Positions 54,990-64,000 of a stretch of 64,000 bases of DNA are shown in pieces. The position numbers and the translations under genes are program-made. The first letter of the stretch is position 1. The number at the start of each line of letters is the position of its first letter. Source of the stretch: Acorus gramineus (taxonomy: Eukaryota > Streptophyta > Magnoliopsida > Acorales > Acoraceae); contig CM060847.1 of NCBI GenBank assembly GCA_030737835.1, positions 17,569,979-17,633,978 on the forward strand, in the 5' to 3' direction. The notes beneath the pieces are model-generated. The model saw only the letters and a list, made by a program, of their open reading frames with translations. It was not told the DNA's origin and searched no databases.

Positions 54990-55229
54990 ACCCGAACCGA
55001 TTAGTCACTTTTTACCCCTCCAATTCTCTATTCGAGATTTTCATATTCTAATAAGTGTTTCCAATGCACTATAGATATTTATGGATCACACAGCTCTGTT
55101 CCTTCTCATCTCCCCAACTATGCTTTATATTATATGAGATTTTGAGTCTCCTCCATTTATTCTTTATCTTTCACAAAGAAAATGTCCATGGCAGATCAGA
55201 CAACTTATCTTGGGACTGATTTTGGCCAT
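54990..55229. other. Spacer, no gene seen
   Basis: No feature recognised. Confidence 0.4.
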
Positions 55230-55916
55230 ATTTATTGCAACTTAAATTTACAAATTACAGATTATAACTTATAGATTATAAATTATAACTTTTCTGATAA
55301 GTTGTAGATATGTTTGTTGTAACTACTTAAAAGCAGAAAATAAACAGCAACGAATGTTTATTTAATAAGTTGTAAAATAGCTTTTGTTGTACAATTCTCA
55401 AAAATAAACTTACACTATAGAAGTAAAAAATTAATTTATGTTTGACTAAATAAGTTGATTTTACATATAAAATTAATTTTATAAATATTTAAAAGAAAAT
55501 TAAATTAACATAAATATATTTCAAAATCACAACAATATTTTTCAAATATTACATTCTAGATTTTTAATAAATTGAGTGACAAAGGGAATTATAAAAAAAA
55601 TTGATTATGTATTTTTTGTAATAGTAAAAAAATTAAGAAGATGAAATGTGGTTTAGTGATTTTTTGTATAATCGGAAAAAAAATAGATACACGTTATATT
55701 AGTAAAAAAGATTAAGAGCATGTGTCTAAAATAAAAAAATTCAATGCCTTTTATAAGCTACAATTTCAAAAGCATTTATTTCCCAGCTTAGATATTATGA
55801 CTTTTTTAAGCTGTTTTTAACTTAAATGAGTTCCAATAAGTTCAAATAAACATGCAATAACTACTTATTTTAAGCTAAAAGCTATAATTTACAACTTATA
55901 AGTTTTAACAAACATG
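55230..55916. mobile_element. MITE-like element with AT-rich inverted ends
   Basis: The left end ATATTTATTGCAACTTAAATT and the inverse of the right end ACATGTTTGTTAAAACTTAT are imperfect inverted repeats. The words TTATAACTTATA/TATAAGTTGTAAA recur inside. No coding capacity; boundaries are approximate. Confidence 0.5.
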
Positions 55917-55984
55917 TACTTTGCACAAAACATTCTTGTAAAGTATGAAATAAAGGATGTATAAGTTTCCGGATCCCCAAATCC

Positions 55985-56515
55985 TCCACAAGTCGAAGAG
56001 TCAAGATCATAGACGGAGTATATGATATTTAAAAATGCAAGGTGGACAGAGTATTTGACACATCTCTTTATCGGGTGTCCAATTGTTTGTCAACTTTGGA
56101 GCCGCTTGAAGGCGACGACGGGGATGGAAGATCAGTTTACTTTCTTGAATGATTTATGGGAGATAGGGAGGCGTCTTCTTTCGAGTGGTGATTGAAATGC
56201 AGCAGGCAAAATCACTCAATCTTTCATTCCGGTGGTAGTATGGACGATTTGGCTAGCCCATAACCATTTGATTTTTAGGGATACAAGAGTTTACATTGAA
56301 AATTTATGGGATTCAATTATTAATTTTATTAGAGATTGAGTTGGTTGTTTGTGTGAGAGCAAGCAAAGTTTTGAATATTGAGAACAAAATTATGATGAGG
56401 AGTAAGTTTTTGTAGCACCACCCCTCCTCTACCTATTTATTGTTTTTGGTATGTTTCGTTTTGATTTGAATAATATTAAGACGCGTTTACCATTTCATAA
56501 TAAATAAATAAATCA
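55985..56515 (+). mobile_element. LINE 3' fragment, L1 type, with (AAT/AAAT) tail
   Basis: Plus-strand reading gives HLFIGCPIVCQLWSRLK, then SFIPVVVWTIWLAHNHLIF and ENLWDSIINFIRD. This is the zf-RVT C-terminal region of plant L1 LINEs (HLFxxCP.....W...W.IW..RN..IF). It has a few in-frame stops. The 3' end has ATAATAAATAAATAAAT before non-element sequence, a decayed A-rich tail. The 5' part is missing. Confidence 0.72.
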
Positions 56516-56569
56516 GGGGGGACATGACTAGGACTGCAATTGGGACTTAATTAGTGTAACATTTTTAAA

Positions 56570-56611
<42 letters not shown>

Positions 56612-56946
56612 TAAATAATTTTCTTAAATTAATTTAAATAATTATATTTTCAAAAACTAATTTTCTTAATTTTTTTGATGAACCAAATAAGTTGGAGATA
56701 TCCAGATTCTACTTTAGTGACCCAAGATCACTTATTGCACACAATAATTTATACACACAATTTCTATGTACATATACATGAGCTGCATACAACATATATG
56801 TCAATCTTATACGTATTCAACAGTGTCTGTATTATTGTCACATCCGGTGGGTCTGCTCATGCCTCTAGCATTATTGATGATGCTCTTTAAAATGGATTAA
56901 AAAAATGAGGTGCACATTCTTCCATTTTATCGAATATATATATATA

Positions 56947-57825
56947 GGCGAGCGATGGGGTGCGACCGCGCGCACGGTGCACCCCATCGTGCGCCCCGTC
57001 GACTCGTCCGTCCGATCGATGGACCTCGATCGGACGGTCGATATTTTAAAAAAAAAAAACAAAAAAAAACGTGTCGTCGGCTCGTCGCTGTCTCTCTCAC
57101 GCTCTCTCTCCTCTCTCGCTGTCTCTCACATCACATCAAAAAAAAAAAAAAACCAGTCGACGATCGCGACGACCGAGACCGACCCCCGTCGACGTCGCCC
57201 GGCGACCGACTGCACGATCGCGACGACCGAGACCGACCCCCGGGGGCGACGTCGACGGGGGTCAACGGGGTCGACGGGGGTGACGGGGGTCGCGGTCCGT
57301 GCAGTCGGTCGCCGGGCGACGTCGACGGGGGTCAACGGGGTCGACGGGGGTCGCGGTCCGTGCAGTCGGTCGCCGGGCGACGTCGACGAGGGTCAACGGG
57401 GGCGACAGGGGTGACGGGGGTCGACGGGGGTCGAGGGGGTCGGAAGGGGGTCGGAAGGGCGTCGTCGGCAGGGGGTCACGGTCGTCGTCGACGGGGGTCG
57501 TCGTCGACGGTTTCGAGAGAGAGAGAGACAGCGAGAGATCGAGAGAGAGCGAGATGCAGCGAGAGAGAGAGAGAGATTTCGAGAGAGAGCGAGAGACTTC
57601 GAGAGATTTCGAGAGAGAGAGAGAGACAGGGAGAGAGAGAGAGAGACGGCGTGAGAGAGAGACACGACAGCGACAGGTCGAGAGAGAGAGAGAGACAGGT
57701 CGTGATTTTTTTCGTTTTTTTTTTTTAATTAAGCTCGACCGTGCGATCGCTGGTCGTGAGATCGCACGGTCGGGATTGGGGGCGCACGGTGAAATTCGGG
57801 GCGCACGAGCCGCACCTAATCATCC

Positions 57826-57828
<3 letters not shown>
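56947..57828. mobile_element. GC-rich foldback element inside a TA microsatellite
   Basis: An 882-bp segment, far more GC-rich than its surroundings, flanked on both sides by (TA)n. The ends are imperfect inverted repeats (GGCGAGCGATGGGGTGCG; inverse of right end GGGGGATGATTAGGTGCGG). The arms continue as inverted repeats: A-rich tract plus CT-rich DNA on the left (57040-57135), GA-rich DNA plus T-rich tract on the right (57510-57726). A perfect 35-bp inverted repeat lies in the core (57181-57215 with 57299-57333). Each arm carries its own perfect hairpin (57008-57019/57026-57037 and 57736-57748/57760-57772). No transposase. Long frames on the plus strand are repeat read-through. Class is unknown: foldback DNA transposon or MITE. 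Confidence 0.75.

Positions 57829-57865
<37 letters not shown>
57829..57865. repeat. (TA)n microsatellite
   Basis: About 18 TA units on the right side of the foldback element; five more TA units are on its left (56937-56946). Confidence 0.88.
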
Positions 57866-57868
<3 letters not shown>

Positions 57869-58210
57869 TAATACTAATTAAAGTGAAGCTTCCATTTGCT
57901 TTTGACTTAATAGGTTAAAGATATCACGATTTTGATAAACATGGGTATTTTTTTGTAAGTTTATCATGGATATTCTTATATAAGTCCATGTTAAAATTAA
58001 CAAACATTCATGTTCCTGAAAATTCAAAAAACATAGTCGGTAGATGTTTACCACATCAATTTAGATCATGAAAGGATTGAACTATCCCTAATTTTAAAGA
58101 GAGATATAAATTAATGGTAAGGAGATATTTAAACTTTTATATATACTAATATGTCTATTATTTTTTAAGAAAATGTTAGAGACAATTCAGCAGGCAGTCT
58201 GAAGATTGTG

Positions 58211-58858
58211 CATTTGCAAGTTTTGTTTTTGGTTGTATCCAAGATTGGGCGTTTGGTTCATTTGCAAGTTTTTTTTTTTTTTTTTGGGAGGCGGGGGGTG
58301 TAAAAGAGGCCTGAGATGGACATGTGTTACTACATTAACAAAAAAAAGTTTACATCATCTGTATGGAGTAATTTGAAGCTTCATTAACCTCCTTTATACA
58401 CTGTTTAAGAGCTTCTATACTAGACTGAATATATTTACATATATAAGTATCCTGTACAAGGTATACCTGCATATTTGGTCACTTTTAATTCCACTTCATC
58501 AAGATGAACAAAATATTGAAATAGTCACTTTTATATTTTTTAATGAAATAATAAAAAAAGATAATCAAATAAAAATTTATTTGTTCTCCATAGATTGTTA
58601 ATTTGTTATTTTTTTCAATATAACTATCAGTGGTGAAAAGAAAAACTATATCACACCCTGAACGAGATTTTTTTTCTTGCATTTTTGCTTAAGGGTATTA
58701 GAGAACTACTATTTCTGTTCTACCAATATTGTTCAACGTTAAATGCACAAAAATAAAAAAATGGCTTGACCCACACATAAGAGGAAGTTTCATGCACATT
58801 TTCGCATTTCCAAATGAAAACATGGGACTACGAAGTTTGTAATAAAGGGCAAAACTTT
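58211..58858. other. AT-rich spacer with a T-run and a MITE-like end
   Basis: A run of about 17 T followed by GGGAGGCGGGGGG at 58268-58300 may be the remnant of an A-tailed insert on the minus strand. At about 58600-58665 the sequence resembles the MITE end at 10279 (inverted: CTCGTTCAGGGTGTGATATAG). No gene was seen. Confidence 0.45.
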
Positions 58859-59082
58859 GGTGTTTGGAAACATGTTTAAAAAATATGATTTTGAATAAAG
58901 TATGACTTAAATAAAATTAATTCCTCCGCATTTTCTGCACTTTTAAAAAGCAACACTTTTATACTAAAATTTGTAAATAACTTTTTAATTAAATCTGTTT
59001 TCTACAAAGTGTTTAATAACACATTTGTGTTTTTAACTTTATTAAAAAAACAAAAGCTCTTTATAATATGTTTCCAAACGCC
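58859..59082. mobile_element. Short MITE with GGTGTTTGGAAACAT ends
   Basis: The left end GGTGTTTGGAAACATGTTT and the inverse of the right end GGCGTTTGGAAACATATTA are near-perfect terminal inverted repeats of about 18 bp, 224 bp in all. Non-coding. No target duplication was resolved. Confidence 0.7.
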
Positions 59083-59231
59083 TCCTTTCATTGGCGGATT
59101 AGAAAACTAAGGTAGCCATTTATTTTATTCCTTTCCTAAAGACCGGAAAAATATCTTCTTTTCTTCAGAGAAGAGCGGTCTTTCACTACCCAAGTGATTT
59201 TCGAACAACCCAATGCCATGATTGTTTGTGT

Positions 59232-59932
59232 TAGGTCATCTTCAGCCCTTACTTAAACCTATATCCAAATTTCACTTAAAATTTAAGTAAAAGCTTGATT
59301 TGATATGATGTGTCTCCAACCGTCACTTTGTATTTTACTCAAATCTTTTAAAAATTTCACATCTTCTTCTAATTATTTCATATAAACATTTTCAAAGTCT
59401 CTCCTCAAACATTTTTACTACTCAATTTTTCTTTCCTTCAAAATATTCAAAATTAAAAATTATTATCATCCATTTTTTTTAAAAAAAAAGGTAAAAGTAA
59501 TATTTTTTTATTGGAGTAAAAATAAAAAGTTAAAAAACAAAGATAAAAACTTAAAAAAGGAGACTACCTTTTTTTTTCTTAGATTTCAAGAGATGGTGAA
59601 AAAAAAAATTTTGGGGGGGGGGGGGGGGGGTGGGGGGCGGAAAACATCTAATATAATTAAACTAAAGGTGGAGTTGAAGGGAAAAAAATGTTACATTGGA
59701 AGAAAATGTGGAGATAAAAGAAGAAAAAAAAAAGATGTTGAAATTTGGGTAAAGATTTGAGTCTCCCTTGATTTGGGTAAAGATTTAAGTAAATGCTTGA
59801 TTTGGTATAGGTATTGGTAAATGATTGGAGAGGGTTTTGGGTGATTTTTACTCAAATTTAAATTTGAGTAAGGGTTTGGGTATAGAATTATATACGCTCT
59901 TAGGCGTATCTCCAAGAAGTGACTCTTGTCTA
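59232..59932. repeat. MITE-like AT-rich unit with a poly(G) run
   Basis: ATTTAAGTAAAAGCTTGATTTG (about 59289) recurs as ATTTAAGTAAATGCTTGATTTG (about 59785), and CCCTTACT...AAATTTAAATTTGAGTAAGGG-type sequence is at the ends. Boundaries are unsure. A run of about 20 G lies at 59612-59638. No gene. Confidence 0.4.
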
Positions 59933-60040
59933 TTGGAGGAATTTATGTAGAATATGGTGGAACATGAGTAAATAAGTTTAAAAAATAAACAAATTTTTTT
60001 TTTTTTATGCATGCTATATGTGGGTATAGATTTGCCATAA

Positions 60041-60050
60041 TATTGTGAAA
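60041..60050. repeat. Left 10-bp target duplication of the third MULE
   Basis: TATTGTGAAA, identical to 61237-61246. Confidence 0.88.
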
Positions 60051-61236
60051 GGGTTAAATGCATATATAACCCCATGAAAGTTAGTGTATATTAAAAAAAA
60101 ACATTCATTTATGCGAACATTCATATAACCCTTTCAAAGTTGACATGGTTAAGTATTTAGCCCCTTGGTTAACTTTCCATTAAGAAAAAAGAATATTCTG
60201 AGAATATTTTGTTATCTGTTAATTTACATATTCATATAACCCTCTGATTTGTTTCATAAATCCAAAAGAATCCAAATCTATGACAAAAATACCCTTGTTA
60301 TAGGAACCTAATTAAAATATTTATATAACCCCCTGATTTGGGTCATAAATCTAAAATGACTCACTTTCTGATTTCACATATTCATATAATCTCCTACTTT
60401 AAACAAAAAATGCAAAAGGGCCCATTCTTCTTCTTCTTCCCAGCGGTCATTTTTGTGACAGTTGCTATAGTTGGTTATATAAACTTTATTCTATCTTCCT
60501 ATTCTTCCCCTGATTTATATAAACCGATCTTCTTCTTCCCCTACATGAACTTTTGAAGCTTCCAAGTGATTATGTCAAAAAGTGTAAGTGTTTATAGTTG
60601 TGTCATTCAACTGTTTGATGAAATGTTTGAGTGGATATTTTTTTAAAATTCTATTCTAGGTTCATTGTATTTTCCTCCATGTAACCATATCAAAGTTAAA
60701 TGTAACCAAACATTCTCAATGGACGTAAAAACACATAGGAAAAATGCATAAAAAAAATAGAGAAATGCATCAGCCCCCAAATCACCAAAAATTTAATTGA
60801 AACCTTATCAATATAATAACTACAATCAATGAAAACAAATAATCGATGCATCAAACATTTCCTGGGTGTGGTTGGACAATGGCGCCACCACCCGAGAGGG
60901 CCGGAGGGGGATGAACTAGAGGCGGACGACGTCGTTGGTGACGATGATGGGAGGGGAGGAGGTCAGGGAGGTAGATCCGACGACGTTGAGGGCGCTTTCA
61001 AGGACGTGGCGCAGGGAGGAGGAGATGAGGCGGCGGAGGCAGGGTTTGTGGAGGAAGGGGTGGGGGAGAAGTGTATTGGTCATTTTGTTACGTTGGGTAA
61101 TTCAATCACCGTAGTTACTGGCAAGATAATGGTATGAGAGTTTTTGTATTAATTGACTACTTTGAAGGGGTTACATGGATATTCACATAAATAACGACTT
61201 TTTTTTAATATACGCTAACTTTCATGAGGATATATG
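60051..61236. mobile_element. Small MULE with a gene-like GC-rich insert (Pack-MULE-like)
   Basis: A 1186-bp element. The left end GGGTTAAATGCATATATAAC and the inverse of the right end GGGTTAAATGCATATATCC start a terminal inverted repeat alignable for about 90 bp (both include ATGAAAGTTAG.GTATATTAAAA and a CC.TTCAAAGT end). It is flanked by a perfect 10-bp duplication. The interior is AT-rich apart from one GC-rich stretch at 60860-61080. No transposase. This layout matches TIR-MULEs that pick up pieces of host genes. Confidence 0.85.
60916..61083 (-). pseudogene. Possible captured host-gene fragment in the MULE
   Basis: A 55-codon minus-strand frame starting at the ATG at 61083. It reads like coding DNA: a strong GC bias at third codon positions and a plausible helix (FLHKPCLRRLISSSLRHVLE) followed by SPPIIVTNDVVRL before a stop. 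The GC content is unlike the rest of the element and its surroundings. I do not recognise the protein. On the other strand a 102-codon frame (60829-61137) rich in G, D and E also spans the segment and is more likely a shadow. It could still be GC-rich noncoding DNA. Confidence 0.45.
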
Positions 61237-61246
61237 CATTTAACCC
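61237..61246. repeat. Right 10-bp target duplication of the third MULE
   Basis: TATTGTGAAA, identical to 60041-60050. Confidence 0.88.
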
Positions 61247-61249
61247 TAT

Positions 61250-61500
61250 TGTGAAATAGGGGGTATTGGTATCTAGGTCTCTTAGAATTGCATTATTCCA
61301 CCTAATCTATTATATTATTCATCACTATTTAAGTCATTTTTTCATCTTTAATGAATTCTTATGCACATCTTATGCACAACTTCTTCATGTTTTATCAACA
61401 ATTTATTCTTGATAAATCAAACAATAAACATTTAATATTATGTTTTTCAACAAGTAAAAATAAAAAATATAATCAAACATAAAATGATTTATTCTATTGT
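61250..61500 (-). mobile_element. MITE, family M1 copy 5, partial and inverted
   Basis: In reverse complement it contains TGGAATAATGCAATTCTAAG, GACCTAGATACC and AAGATGTGCATAAGAATTC, matching the order of other M1 copies. The far end is missing or diverged. Confidence 0.5.
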
Positions 61501-61540
61501 TTTAATTATATATTCAGGAATAACTCATGTATATATCAAA

Positions 61541-61557
61541 ACATGTGTGAAAAGTAT
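61541..61557. repeat. Left 17-bp target duplication of the SINE-like insert
   Basis: ACATGTGTGAAAAGTAT, repeated exactly at 61656-61672. Confidence 0.88.
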
Positions 61558-61655
61558 GCCACACATGTGTGGCAGACCCCCTTAACAGGGTGGTCGAGAT
61601 ACACCCTCTTCCAATTAGAGGTCGGGGGTTCGATTCTTACCAAGCAAAAAAAAAA
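61558..61655 (+). mobile_element. Short SINE-like retroposon with poly(A)
   Basis: 98 bp between exact 17-bp direct repeats, ending in an 11-base A run, the signature of LINE-driven retroposition. The body has a tRNA-like internal promoter: an A-box-like GGTGGTCGAGA (61590-61600) and a B box GGTTCGATTCT (61627-61637). It opens with a perfect 16-bp palindrome GCCACACATGTGTGGC (61558-61573). The tRNA of origin is not clear, and the body is shorter than most plant SINEs. Confidence 0.75.
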
Positions 61656-61672
61656 ACATGTGTGAAAAGTAT

Positions 61673-61929
61673 AACCTTTAATTTCTCAAAAGGTAAAAGG
61701 AGAGTACGAAAAGAATAACCTAATTTATAATTTCTCAAAAAGTGAGGAAGAGAATAAGATTTGCCTGTCAAGATTTGTTCCCTTCTTTCCCCTTCATGTG
61801 CGTTTGATTTATTAGTCAAATATACACAAGTTACGTTGCCTCTGAAGTTTATCAACTTGAACACACATCTCTCTGTTGTCTCTTCTAAGTATTATAATAA
61901 TAATTATTATTATTATTATTGAATAATTT
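61673..61929. other. Spacer with an (AAT)n-type run
   Basis: No gene. ATAATAATAATTATTATTATTATT at about 61892-61920 marks the left edge of DR copy 3. Confidence 0.5.
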
Positions 61930-63540
61930 TCTTAAATAATTTTAAATAATGATATGTTCTTTAAATAATTTTCTTAAATTATTTGATGAACCCAATGAGC
62001 TAGAGATATCCATATTCCACTTTAGCGATCCAAGATCACTTATTGCACATAATAATTTATACACATGATATTTCTATGTACATAGACATAAGCCTGCATT
62101 GCGTACAACATATATGTCAAATCTTATACATCTTCAGCAGTGTCTGGCTTTAAACAGTTGATTCGGACGAACCCCATTTCATAATTTATTATTGTCACAT
62201 TAGGTAGGTCTGTGATTATGCCTTATAGCATTATTGATGATGCTCTTAAATGGACTAAAAAAATTACATTCACATTCTTCCAATCAATTATGGCATTAGT
62301 TAATTCTATTTTATCGATTTGTCACCATGTGGGTCTATGATTATGCCTTCAGCATTATTAATGATGCTTTTAAATGGATTAGAAAATGACGTTCACAGTC
62401 TTCCAATCAATTATGGTGTTAGGTGGGTCTTTGTTGATTCTATTTTATCGAATTGTCACGCATGGGTCTATGATTATGCCCTCAGCATTATTGATGATGC
62501 TCTTAAATGGATTAGAAAATGACGTTCACAGTCTTCCAATCAATTATGGTGTTAGGTGGGTCTTTGTTGATTCTATTTTATCGAATTGTCACGTGTGGGT
62601 CTATGATTATGCCCTCAGCATTATTGATGATGCTCTTAAATGGATTAGAAAATGACGTTCACAGTCTTCCAATCAATTATGGTGTTAGGTGGGTCTTTGT
62701 TAATTCTATTTTATCGAATTGTCACGTGTGGGTCTATGATTATGCCCTCAGCATTATTGATGATGCTCTTAAATGGATTAGAAAATGACGTTCACAGTCT
62801 TCCAATCAATTATGGTGTTAAGCGGGTCTTTGTTAATTCTATTTTATCGAATTGTCACGTGTGGGTCTATGATTATGCCCTCAGCATTATTGATGATGCT
62901 CTTAAATGGATTAGAAAATGACGTTCATAGTCTTCCAATCAATTACGGTGTTAGGTGGGTCTTTGTTAATTCTATTTTATCTAATATATATAATATATAA
63001 CACTAATTAAAGTGAAGCTCCATTGGCTCTGCTTTCACTTTCACTAGTAATAAAATAATAAAATAATGGTTTAAAGATATACACATTTCTGATAAATATA
63101 CGTGCATTCTTTTGTAAGTTTTTGTTAAAGTTAGGACAAACATTCGTGTCCACCAAAATTCAAAAACATAGTATGTAGATATTTACTCTGGCTCAACTTA
63201 CACTAATAACTCCAATTCAGATAATGAAATTAATGAACTACCCCTAATTTTGAAGAGAAATATAAATTAATGGTAAGGAGAAATTTGGTCTTTTATAGAT
63301 ACTAATATGTCATTATTTGTTAAGAAAATGTTAGAGACAGTCCTGCAGACAGTCATACGAACAATCCCCACGTTTTTATTTTTCAAAAATAGTAAATATC
63401 ACCTACTGAGGTACATATTTTGATGAAAAATATATATCGTTCTATTTAAATTGAATGAACTCTTTTTCAACAAATACAAAAAAAAATTATCGATGTATAT
63501 ACCTCATCCAAGGAGATTATACCTCACATGTGGCTAATAA
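61930..63540 (+). repeat. Dispersed repeat DR, copy 3, with an expanded array
   Basis: Follows copy 2 (GAGCTAGAGATATCCATATTC, CAACATATATGTCAAATC, AACAGTTGATTCGGACGAACC), then a multi-copy array of the 133-bp unit, a short TA-rich stretch, ACTAATTAAAGTGAAGC and the shared 3' segment with TTAGAGACAGTCCTGCAGAC to ATACCTCACATG. Confidence 0.75.
62263..62985 (+). repeat. 133-bp tandem array, about five and a half units
   Basis: The unit starts TGACGTTCACAGTCTTCCAA and includes GGGTCTATGATTATGCC and TGATGATGCTCTTAAATGG. Unit starts fall at about 62263, 62386, 62519, 62652, 62785 and 62918 (last one partial), with a further degenerate piece upstream. The central units are almost identical. 133 is not a multiple of three, so reading frames rotate from unit to unit; the four overlapping 89-codon frames are each two passes through the unit and are not a gene family. 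Confidence 0.93.
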
Positions 63541-63544
63541 GATA

Positions 63545-63900
63545 TATGAGAGTGTATTTGGGGAAGGTATATGATTGCGTGTAACATCGCTCTATTATTT
63601 TTATAGGGAGTATAAGGTGTGGATAATGATTTTTAAAAGGTGAAAAAATGATGACAATTGATTTTACAGTTCATTTATAAGAGGTAATGACAGTTGATTT
63701 GACAGTATGCCCACATATTCAAATAGGTTGAATTACCTAGAATAACTTAATTCTAGGGATTGGCTGTAATCTATATACCGGTTTATTCTAACATTCATAT
63801 TCTCATTTATTTCAACATTTATAACACTCATTTTGAAGCGATTCCACCTTATCCCCATGCATTTATTCTACTTTTATTCCCCATCCAAATGAGGGTTAAA
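63545..63900 (+). mobile_element. MITE, family M1 copy 6, left part missing
   Basis: Contains GTGTGGATAATGATTTTTAAAAGG, AACTTAATTCTAGGG, ATATACCGGTTTATTC and ends CTTTTATTCCCCATCCAAATGAGGG, like the right end of other copies (CCAAATGGGGGCTAA). The last 100 bases of the window show nothing further. Confidence 0.5.
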
Positions 63901-64000
63901 TGAATTAGTGGAATGTCATTACCATAGAGCTTGGAATTTGGTAGAATGAAGTAAGATTATACATAATATAGTTATCGGTGATTGTGGAGTAAAAGCTGGC

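Larger units (their letters stand above)
56566..58210 (+). repeat. Dispersed repeat DR, copy 2, with a foldback insert
   Basis: Starts with an (ATT)n run (56571-56610) and follows copy 3 through AGTTGGAGATATCCAGATTC, CAACATATATGTCAATC and one short form of the 133-bp unit. The foldback element (56947-57828) lies in the TA microsatellite. After it, ACTAATTAAAGTGAAGC and the remaining DR sequence continue to TTAGAGACAATTCAGCAGGCAG. Confidence 0.7.

Noticed and set aside
56905-57871. Overlapping 169-, 272- and 190-codon arginine-rich frames
   Set aside because: They read through the foldback element's GC-rich and GA-rich repeats in three phases; no domain is seen and no phase is favoured.
61558-61655. 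A real tRNA gene
   Set aside because: It has box A/B-like motifs, but no cloverleaf can be drawn, and the poly(A) plus 17-bp duplication show a retroposed insert.
62263-62985. CRISPR-like regular spacing of repeats
   Set aside because: The whole 133-bp unit is repeated without unique spacers, and the setting is a plant nuclear genome.
62319-63000. Ladder of 67-89-codon frames with almost the same protein sequence
   Set aside because: The period is 133 bp, not a multiple of three, so the likeness is due to the tandem DNA unit being read in rotating frames.

Overview
This window is nuclear DNA from a flowering plant, most likely a eudicot. I infer this from the mix of plant-type elements: Ty3/gypsy elements of the Tat/Ogre and chromovirus types, a Tork/Tnt1-like copia element, L1-type LINE tails, Mutator-like elements (MULEs) with 9-10 bp target duplications, many small AT-rich inverted-repeat elements (MITEs), and one CC-NB-LRR resistance gene of the RPS2/RPS5 type. 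I see no tRNA or rRNA gene and no organellar block. Species cannot be named from the sequence.

Layout. 1-9488: two broken Tat-type gypsy elements meet tail to tail inside the same part of their reverse transcriptase genes; the left one runs off the window. 9489-12053: MITE-like DNA and a hAT-like element with GGTCGGGTC-rich ends. 12059-17013: a nearly whole copia element on the minus strand, with LTRs, primer site, purine tract and a 5-bp target duplication (CTTTC). 17014-19187: the only recognisable host gene, a CNL immune receptor whose first exon is open but which stops just after the first leucine-rich repeats. 19190-29280: AT-rich, intron-like DNA downstream of that gene, present as about three tandem blocks plus partial ones, interrupted by LINE pieces and by a gag-only retroelement with three LTRs.

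29281-34138: MITEs, a LINE tail, a first copy of a dispersed repeat (called DR here) and an old copia integrase fragment. 34148-45217: a MULE (9-bp duplication AAGAAAGTA) that was later split by a 9.3-kb chromovirus-like element with 3.2-3.3 kb LTRs and a gag frame but almost no pol. 45218-49019: MITEs, including an inverted pair. 49029-54256: a second MULE (9-bp duplication TATAATTAT) carrying the C-terminal part of a Ulp1-like protease gene, with a solo LTR (duplication AGTAT) inside it. 54266-56515: a probable solo LTR, a MITE and a LINE tail.

56566-64000: two more DR copies. One carries an 882-bp GC-rich foldback element inside a TA microsatellite; the other has an expanded 133-bp tandem array. 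Between them lie a MULE with a gene-like GC-rich fragment (10-bp duplication), a 98-bp SINE-like insert (17-bp duplication) and MITE fragments.

The order of events can be read from the nesting: solo LTR inside a MULE, gypsy element inside a MULE, gag-only element inside a duplicated block, and foldback inside a DR copy. Apart from the CNL gene the window appears to be mobile DNA and its remains. All repeat boundaries, target duplications and similarities were found by eye; percent identities are rough.
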